Source: Prescottella defluvii (GTDB taxonomy: Bacteria; Actinomycetota; Actinomycetes; Mycobacteriales; Mycobacteriaceae). From it: 64,000 bases of DNA. Shown one piece after another: positions 57,406-64,000 of the stretch. Location: positions 3,038,001 to 3,102,000 of the forward strand of contig CP121458.1 in NCBI GenBank assembly GCA_029690005.1. Direction: 5' to 3'. The position numbers and the translations under genes were made by a program. How positions within the stretch are numbered: position 1 is the stretch's first letter; each line of letters opens with the position of its first letter. The notes below the pieces were generated by a model. The model worked only from the letters and a program-made list of their open reading frames with translations. It searched no databases and had not been told where the DNA came from.

Positions 57406-58418
57406 ATGTCCCATCCCAACGCTGCCCTCACACCGCGTCACCGTCTGAAGGTTGCCCTACTCGTCGTCGAGGAGGGCTGGTCGATCCCGTGAGGTCGCCG
57501 CCCGCTTCCGGGTCTCGTGGCCGACCGTGAAGCGCTGGGTCGATCGCAACCGCGCCGGCGGGCCCATGCACGACCGGCCCTCCGCCCCGAGGAGCTCGCC
57601 GAACAAGACGAGCTGGCCCGTCACGATGCGATGCATCAGCGTGCGGATCAGGTTGTGGGAAGGGCCTGTCCAGATATCAGCGCGGCTCGGGATCGCGCCC
57701 TCCGCGGTCCACCGCATCCTCACCACTGCTCGATTGAATCGGCTGTCGCACGTCGATCGGTCGACCGGTGAACCGATCCGTCGTTACGAGCACGCGCACC
57801 TGGGTCGCTGGTGCACGTGAACGTGAAGAAGCTGGGGAACGTCCTCGACGGCGGTGGCTGGCGCTACGTCGGCCGATGCCAAGGCGACCGCAACCGCGCC
57901 GGCACGCCGGACAAGCCACACAATCAGTACGGCGGACCCAAGGCGGGCTACGCCTACGTCCACACCGTCATCGACGACCACTCCCGCGTCGCGTACACGG
58001 AGGTCCACGCCTACGAGACTGCTGTCACTGCTGTCGGCGTCTTGCATCGAGCGGTCGACTGGTTCGCCGAGCGTGGGGTCACGATCGAGCGAGTACTGTC
58101 CGACAACGGCGGTGCCTACCGGTCGCATCTGTGTCGCGATAACTGCGAGGCGCTGTCGATCCGGTCGAGTACGCGCGCCGTATCGACTCCAGACGAACGG
58201 GAAGTTCGAACGCTTCCAACCGCACATCGGCCGACGGGTGGGCTACTGGGCGCCCCACTCACCGCCCGCCTCACGCCCGCTGCGACCGCTCAGAGAGAGA
58301 ACGACGCGACGCTCTTGCATCGTGGCTGAACCACTACAACCATCGCCGACCCCACACGGCCTGCGCGAACCGGCCACCCTTCACTCGGTTGATCAATGTC
58401 CCCGGTCAGTACACCTAG
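57406..58418 (+). pseudogene. IS481-family transposase (frameshifted)
   Basis: ATG 57406 opens NAALTPRHRLKVALLVVEEG, then shifts near 57490 to REVAARFRVSWPTVKRWVDR (HTH). A further shift near 57820 leads to MHVNVKKLGNVLDGGGWRYV, GYAYVHTVIDDHSRVAYTEV (DDE Asp) and TIERVLSDNGGAYRSHLCRD (second Asp). The rest (TNGKFERF Glu region, WLNHYNHRRPHTACA-type end) is recoverable across frames to TAG 58418. Terminal repeats could not be fixed. The element closes the scarred segment. Confidence 0.8.
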
Positions 58419-58904
58419 AAGGGGTCGTCGTACGGGGAGCTCGCCAGTCCCCGTAGCTGGCAGGAGGGTGCTCGTCCGTAAGGCATTTCGCCATTCCGGC
58501 GGCAGGTTCATCGTCCACGACCGCAGTTGCAGGTTGAGTATCCTCAACCCCTCCGGGGGCGACAGCGTGGACGTTCAGTTTCATCCCCCGAACATGCGTC
58601 TGCTCGCACAAATGACACGTCCCGGGGCCCCCACCGCATCGGCCATTTGCATGTATTGAGACATGCTCTCGATGCTCGGCAATTCTCCTCTGCGTCAAAG
58701 CATCCCGAAACGGCGTGTGACCTGAACAGATGATACGTCCGGGCGGGGCTGCCGGGTTTCGTTCGCGGCCGATGTGGCTTCCCCACAGGCAACCGTCACG
58801 CCGCGGGCAACGTCTCGCGAAGCGAGCACTTGCGGCGATATCAACACCGCGCGAGCGGGAATCACTCAGGGAAGGCGCTGATCTGCGTAACCCGATGTCT
58901 GTGT
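58419..58904. other. Intergenic, possible remnant
   Basis: 485 bases. A minus-strand frame contains CHLCEQTHVRGMKLNVHAVA, which looks protein-like (CxxC) but fits no family I can name. No intact gene is supported; it follows directly on the IS481 element and may be another truncated piece. Confidence 0.3.
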
Positions 58905-60069
58905 TCAGGAGTCTTCGACGTACTTCAAGCCCATACGTCGTCTCCCTAGGCCGGTGAGGATGTCGTAGGCGCTTCGGCCGGATCCGTGCGCCCAGTCCTC
59001 GGCCGTCCACTCGCCGTCGTCGCCGGGGCCGAGGATGGCGACGGTGTCGCCGACGGCGATCGAGTGGGTCCCGATGTCCGCGACCGTCTGGTCCATGCAG
59101 ATGCGTCCGGCCAGTTGGAGGGCGATCCCGCGGTGACCGAAGGGGGCTGGGTGCGGTGCAGGAAGGACAGGCAGACCATCGGCGTAGCCGAGTGGCAGAA
59201 GGGCGAGGCGGGTATCGGTCCCGGTGCGGTAGGTGTGGCCATATGACACGCCAACCCCGGCAGGTGCACTCTTGACATGTACGACGGTGGTGCGGACGGT
59301 CAGTGCAGGTTGCAGGGGAACGGGGCTTGAGCGGTTGACCAGAGGGTTCACCCCGTAGACGGCGAGCCCGCAGCGGACCATCTCGTAGTGCAGATCGTCG
59401 CGGGTGAGCGTCGCTGCGGAGTTGGCCAGGTGCCGCAGGCGCGGGCGGAGGCCTCGGCTCCGGGCAATGTCGACCGCGTGCTCGAAGGCATCGCGCTGGG
59501 CGTCGGTCGAGGGGTCATCGGGCTCGTCTGCACGAGCCAAATGCGACCAGATCCCAACGACGTCAATGTCGCCCGTGGTCTCGAGCTCGCGGGCTCGTGC
59601 GACGAGCGAGGTCCACTCGTCGGAGGCTCCGCCGCGCCACATGCCGGTCTCCGCCTTGAGATGTACAGTGGCCCTTCGTTTTGTCTGTCGGGCAGCGGTG
59701 GCGATGTTCTCCAGCTGCATACACGAGTACGCGGCGAGCTCTAAGTCGTGGCAGAGTTGCGGTCTCGTACGGGGCGTGAGGGCCAGCCAACCAGGCGAGA
59801 ACGGGCGCGGTAATGCCCGCCTGGCGGAGCTCGAGCCCTTCGTCCAATGTGGCCACGCCGAGCCGGCAGGCGCCGGAGGCGAGTGCGACGCGAGCGACTT
59901 CGACGCTGCCGTGGGAATACGCGTCGGCCTTGACCACGACCATCAGTTCGGCAGGCGCGCAGTGCGTTGCGAGCGCGGAAACATTGGCCGCGACCGCGCT
60001 TAGATCGACCTGCCGCCAAGCCAGGGGCGCGACGGCCGTTCCCGGCGACGGGGGATGAGTACTGGGCAT
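58905..60069 (-). pseudogene. alr: Alanine racemase (frameshifted)
   Basis: PLP enzyme interconverting L- and D-alanine. ATG 60069 gives WRQVDLSAVAANVSALATHC and the PLP lysine motif VVVKADAYSHGSVEVARVAL. A shift near 59740 joins the second frame, with RATVHLKAETGMWRGGA, EMVRCGLAVYGVNPL and the catalytic Tyr in VGVSYGHTYRTG, then IALQLAGRICMDQTVADIG. Reconstructed length ~390 is normal. It is divergent from the PucR regulator (133 bases). With DadA and RidA it forms a route from L-alanine through D-alanine to pyruvate. Confidence 0.88.
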
Positions 60070-60202
60070 GCGGACCTCCTGGGGTTGCCAGTCTCAGCGT
60101 GGCCGCGTTCCGACAAGGAGGCATTGGCGAAGGCGCACAAGATCAAGGTCACGACTTGTATAGATCATCCAAGGGTCTGTGTATCAGCATGAGTAAGGTG
60201 AG

Positions 60203-61745
60203 GTGGTGAGATCAGCGGCAGACCTGGCGGCAGCGATCACAGAGACTTTCGTTGAAGTGGTTCACGCAGGAGATAACCACCCCGTCCGGGCCATCGACAT
60301 CGCGGATGCGGCGGAGGCCGTTCCTCCGGGGACGGGTGATTTGGTGCTTGCCGTGGGATTCGCGGAAATCGAGGAGGCAGTGCGGCTCGTCCAGGAATCA
60401 CCGGGACTCTCAGGGCTGGTGGTCAGACGAGGGTGGGCCTCTTCAGCTGTCCTGCAAGGCGCCTGTCGCGAGGCCCGCGTCACGTTGCTGGCGCTGACCG
60501 ATGGTGTGACATGGTCGGTTGTGGCTGGTCTCTTCCGCGACCAGCTCGACGCGCAGGCCGGAGATGGCGGAGAGTCGATCGATCACGTCTACGGGGACCT
60601 GTTCGACCTCGCCGACCTGGTCAGCGTCCAACTGCAGGCACCTGTCACGATCGAGGACGCGGCGTCCAAGGTCGTGGCCTACTCGACGGGGCAGGACGAC
60701 GTCGATGCCGCGCGGACGTCCTCGATCTTCGGTCGCCGCGTTCCGCGGCACGTACGTGACCACTTCCGGTCGTTAGGCGTGTTCCGTCGCCTATCGCAGG
60801 GTTCAGAACCCTTCTTCGTCCCGGGGGCGGCTGACGATGTCCGGGGGCGCTTTATCGTCCCGGTGCGCGCTGGCGGGGAGTGGCTTGGGTCCGTGTGGGC
60901 CGTGGTCGACAAACCGCGAGAAGGCGGTGGGGAGCGCGAGCTGAAAGCCACGCTCGAACTCATTGCCTTGCACCTGCTCAAGATGCGTTCACGTGGCGAG
61001 CTGACACGGCAGTTACAGCTCGACCAGACCCGTGCCGTCCTCCAGGGCACGAGTACCGCGACTAGGGTCGTCGCGCCCGCGGGACCGTCACGCGTCGTGG
61101 TCTTACGTGGGCCGGAACGCGAGCTCGAGGCAGGAAGTCGGCGCGAGCTATGGATCGCACTCGCGCGCCGCCGAGGCTGGCGCTTGCCGGTGGTCACCGA
61201 CCTTGATGGCCGGCTCTACTCGATAGTGGCGGCCGAGGGACAAACCCCTGGGAGCTGGACCTGGTTGGCGAACCTGGTGGAGTCCGAAGTCGTACGCCGT
61301 CCCGGCCTCGGCATACGCGCCGGTTCGATCGCCACGGGACGCGACGGCGTCGTTAGATCCCGACACGAGGCGGACGAGTTAGACGACCTCGAGGACTTGA
61401 CGCCGGTCATAAAGATGGAGGAACGGTGGCCTCGTATAGTCCTCCACCGGGCGTTAAGGGGACTGCAGGCCACCTGGCCAGTGTCGCCATTGGGAAGGAC
61501 ACTCGAAGTCCAGCTCTGACACTCGGGTTGCAGTCGCCACGCTGGAGGCGGTCATTGACCACTGGGGCGACCTGCGCCGATCAGCGGGTGCGCTTGGCGT
61601 TCACCCCAACACGGTGCGGTACCGGCTCGCGCGGTTGGTGCCGGACCTGGGTGTGGACCTGGATGACCCCGAGCAGAGGATGGCGCTGCGATTGGAGTTG
61701 ATGCTTCTGCGCAGCGCCGCGACCTCCGATGAGTCGGTGGGCTAG
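60203..61745 (+). pseudogene. PucR-family transcriptional regulator (frameshifted at C-terminus)
   Basis: GTG 60203 (or 60206) opens a PucR N-terminal domain (DIADAAEAVPPGTGDLVLAV, then LSGLVVRRGWASSAVLQGAC). A GAF-like middle part follows (VYGDLFDLADLVSVQLQAPV, FRRLSQGSEPFFVPGAADDV). The frame ends at 61519, but VATLEAVIDHWGDLRRSAGA with LGVHPNTVRYRLARLVPDLG, the HTH_30 domain, continues in another frame to 61745. The one-base shift lies near 61500. Divergent from alr, it probably regulates the D-alanine genes. Confidence 0.85.
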
Positions 61746-61901
61746 GCAGTGGTTCCCAAAGCAGTCTGTCTCGTAGGCACTGACTGATCGCAGGGATCTG
61801 GAGCGAACCTCAGTTGCGGGTTGGGCGAGCTAGTTGCTTCGATCCTGCGTCTGCCGCAGATAGATCTGGTTGGCGCGGGGTCTTCAGACTTGTTCGCCAG
61901 C

Positions 61902-61939
61902 TTCGGTTCCGGCCGGGCACGGGCCTGGCCGGAACCGAA
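61902..61939. terminator. Perfect 13-bp hairpin downstream of pucR
   Basis: TTCGGTTCCGGCC (61902-61914) pairs perfectly with 61927-61939 across 12 bases. It lies in the 595-base gap (61746-62340) between the convergent ends of pucR and ridA, so it may terminate either or both. The rest of that gap holds no recognised gene. Confidence 0.5.
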
Positions 61940-62340
61940 TCCGCGCCGCATGAACTCAATCGACGACGGCTGCGAACTGGGGCCTACTACCGCCTTGGCA
62001 GACCGCCAGCAGCCGATCCAGGAGTGGCTCTCGAGATGATCGAAACCGCTGGTGACTTTGCGTTCTTTGAGGTTTCGCCACGCCAACGCGGCTTCGCCAC
62101 GCGGGCAAGCTCGTCGACCGGGGTGTCTACTGACCGGGTACACAGCAGTGACAGGTGGTTACGCTGTGTCAGTCGACACCCACTCGGACTATCGGTAGTT
62201 GGCGTGGGACACCCGATGCTTCGGAGGACGGACCGCGAAGCGCTCTTGGTGCCGCGCCGTCAAAGCGGCTCCAGTACATGTGTGTGTCCGGCGATGAGCA
62301 CCATGCCCGCCTAGCTCGACTTCGCACCGCGCAAATGGGC

Positions 62341-62733
62341 CTACTGATCGAGTGCGACGATCGCGTCCATCTCGACGGTAGCGCCGAGCGGGAGCTGGGC
62401 GACGCCGATCGTGGTGCGCGCAGGCACGGGGCGGCCGTCGAAGAACGTGGTGTAGGCCGCGTTGATGTCGGCAAACTGCCTGAGGTCTGTGGTGAACACG
62501 CTGAGTCGCAGGGCACGGTCGAGCGAGGTACCGGCCTCGCGGCAGACTGCCTCAAGGTTGGTCAGGCTGCGGTGGACCTCGACGCGGACGTCGGCGTTGT
62601 CGAGTTCGCCGGTGGTCGGATTGAGGGGCAGCGAGCCCGAACAGTACAGCGCGCCACCGTGGGCCGTGGCCTGAACGTAGGGGCCGATTGCGGCGGGAGC
62701 GCCGGAAGCGGTGATGTATCGGAGGTCGGTCAT
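62341..62733 (-). CDS. RidA-family protein, next to D-amino-acid dehydrogenase
   Basis: 130 residues, intact. YITASGAPAAIGPYVQATAH, CSGSLPLNPTTGELDNADVR, LTNLEAVCREAGTSLDRAL and PARTTIGVAQLPLGATVEMD (with the Arg that binds the carboxylate) are canonical RidA. ATG 62733 is chosen; the upstream open frame is antisense to dadA. It follows dadA by 37 bases on the same strand. It would hydrolyse the iminopyruvate released by D-alanine oxidation, giving pyruvate and ammonia. Confidence 0.92.
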   Translation of the reverse strand: MTDLRYITASGAPAAIGPYVQATAHGGALYCSGSLPLNPTTGELDNADVRVEVHRSLTNLEAVCREAGTSLDRALRLSVFTTDLRQFADINAAYTTFFDGRPVPARTTIGVAQLPLGATVEMDAIVALDQ

Positions 62734-62770
62734 CGAAGGTCTCTTTCCTGAACTGTCGGGTGAACGAGGC

Positions 62771-64000
62771 TCAACGCAGCGGGTCGACGCCGCGTAGGGC
62801 ATCGGGACGCTTGCCTGTGGTGATCTGCTCGGCGAGAAGCCGGCCAGTGACGGGGCCAAGGGTGATGCCCCACATGCCATGACCACCAGCGATATATACG
62901 CGGGGGTCGTTCGATGCACCGATCAGCGGCAGACCGTCTGCGGTGCAGGGGCGCGCGCCGACCCACTCGTCTTGTCGGTCATCGAGATGAGCGCCGTTGA
63001 GGAGTTGGCCGGCCTGATCGACGAGGGCATCGATGCGGCGAGGGTCGCGGGGGGCGCTGACGCCGCGGAACTCCATCATCCCGGCGATTCGGAGGCGGTC
63101 GCCGATCGGTGTGCAGGCGACGCGTTGTGTTGGGAAGTACACCGGTCCGCGGGGTTGTTCGTCAACCGAGACGGTGAAGGAGTAGCCGCGGCCCGCCTGG
63201 ATGATGCGCTTGACTCCGTATTGACGTGCGTCACGGTCCAACCATGCGCCGGTCGCAAGGACCATGGCGTCGAACCGATCCTCGCCCACCAGAATGCCGG
63301 TAGGCGTTGAGACGACGGCTCGGTCGCCGGCGTCCTCGATGATTGTGCCGCCGCGGGCGCGGACGGACGCGGCAAGCGAGGCAAGGAAGGCCGGCGGGTT
63401 GATGAACCGCTCGTCGCGAATGCGAATCGCAATGCCCACGGCCAACGACAGGGCAGGCTCGTCTTTGCGTGCTACGTCGCCGTCGACGACGTCGAAGTTG
63501 ACGGTTTGGCCGCAAGACTCAATGTGCTTGAACTCATCGAGAAGTGCCTGGCTGTCCTCGACGGTGCGGAACGCGGCGGTGAACGGGTTGGCTTGCATGG
63601 TACGGACTTCGACGCCGTTTGCTTCAAGCTGGTCGAACGCGTCGAGCGCCTCGTTGTTCAGAGGGATCAGTGACTTCATTGAACGCTGCCAGTGCGTATG
63701 GGAGCAGTGACGCGCGAACTGGGTCAGAAAGCGCAACAGGCGTGGGTTGGCAGTCAGTGGGACGTAAACGGGCGACTTGGCGCTGAGCACCGCACGTAAT
63801 CCGTACTTGAGCGCCGAGGGCTCTGCTAGGGGGACCGCGATGCTCGGAGTCAGCCAGCCGGCGTTGCCCCAGCTTGCGCCCGCCGCAATGGCGGTCTTCT
63901 CGATCACGGTGACCTGGACACCCTGTTCCTGAAGGTGCCATGCGGTGGACAGACCCACCATGCCGCCGCCAAGCACAGCGACATGACGGGGGACGACGTA
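62771..64000 (-). CDS. dadA: D-amino-acid dehydrogenase, 5' end beyond the window
   Basis: FAD-dependent DAO-superfamily enzyme oxidising D-alanine to iminopyruvate with electrons to the respiratory chain. The frame is still open at the window edge; VAVLGGGMVGLSTAWHLQEQ is the FAD-binding loop, close to the true start. SWGNAGWLTPSIAVPLAEPS, FHxx-region TMQANPFTAAFRTVEDSQAL, GRGYSFTVSV and the C-terminal GGHGMWGITLGPVTGRLLAE match DadA. At least 410 residues are present, intact. It forms an operon with ridA. Confidence 0.9.
   Translation of the reverse strand, partial: YVVPRHVAVLGGGMVGLSTAWHLQEQGVQVTVIEKTAIAAGASWGNAGWLTPSIAVPLAEPSALKYGLRAVLSAKSPVYVPLTANPRLLRFLTQFARHCSHTHWQRSMKSLIPLNNEALDAFDQLEANGVEVRTMQANPFTAAFRTVEDSQALLDEFKHIESCGQTVNFDVVDGDVARKDEPALSLAVGIAIRIRDERFINPPAFLASLAASVRARGGTIIEDAGDRAVVSTPTGILVGEDRFDAMVLATGAWLDRDARQYGVKRIIQAGRGYSFTVSVDEQPRGPVYFPTQRVACTPIGDRLRIAGMMEFRGVSAPRDPRRIDALVDQAGQLLNGAHLDDRQDEWVGARPCTADGLPLIGASNDPRVYIAGGHGMWGITLGPVTGRLLAEQITTGKRPDALRGVDPLR

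Noticed and set aside
1-64000. CRISPR arrays, tRNA or rRNA genes
   Set aside because: No regularly spaced repeats, cloverleaf-like sequences or rRNA signatures were found by eye.

Overview
The window is high-GC DNA with the look of a mycolic-acid actinobacterium, most likely Rhodococcus or a close relative. That placement is an inference from WYL and PucR regulators, DUF1876, DUF1648, two ECF sigma/CU044_5270 pairs, GTG starts, and IS5, IS701, IS110 and IS481 elements. No rRNA, tRNA, CRISPR array or integrase was seen.

A striking feature is that about half of the recognisable genes are broken by single-base shifts, mostly in short G or C runs, with the correct protein continuing at once in another frame. 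Two nearly identical IS5 copies differ mainly by the same kind of indel. Many 'pseudogenes' here may therefore be intact genes in an uncorrected sequence. They are typed as pseudogenes with this caveat. Real decay also exists: truncated genes without their other half cluster around the insertion sequences.

Layout. 0-2 kb: a NarL/DesK-type two-component system. 2.3-8.9 kb: a methyltransferase, a WYL regulator divergent from DinB and RidA genes, a monofunctional AICAR transformylase behind a ZTP (pfl) riboswitch, DUF1801 and DUF1876 proteins, two overlapping GNAT genes, and a LysR regulator. 9.3-16 kb: an ECF sigma/CU044_5270 pair, DUF523, a run of small membrane proteins, a small HTH protein, TetR, and a secretory lipase. 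16.3-20 kb: a BCCT transporter and a secreted S33/TAP-like peptidase. 20.3-30.4 kb: IS5 copy 1, then a catabolic locus (regulator and serine dehydratase on one strand; epimerase, DHDPS-like aldolase, MFS transporter and Gfo/Idh/MocA oxidoreductase divergently; a second DHDPS-like gene and an M20 deacylase beyond). A 24-bp palindrome lies between the two divergent arms. 30.7-32.3 kb: a second ECF/CU044_5270 pair.

32.3-45.5 kb is a decayed, IS-rich zone. It holds fragments of an antiporter, a GntR/UTRA regulator, a D-threonine-aldolase-like enzyme and ilvE. An IS701 element splits a membrane-protein gene, followed by an IS110 element, an APH(3')-like phosphotransferase, a siderophore-binding lipoprotein whose stop codon is the target of IS5 copy 2, and a broken pdxS. 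Three insertions share the target CTAG.

45.5-56.3 kb looks like an amino-compound catabolic island: an APC permease, an aldehyde dehydrogenase, an Lrp regulator, then a split transketolase and a class III aminotransferase chained by ATGA overlaps, an MDR alcohol dehydrogenase, and a second aldehyde dehydrogenase cut off by an IS3-like end. 56.3-58.4 kb is a mosaic of mobile-element and plasmid-transfer scars ending in an IS481 element. 58.9-64 kb is a D-alanine catabolism locus: alanine racemase, a divergent PucR-type regulator, RidA and D-amino-acid dehydrogenase, the last running off the window end.
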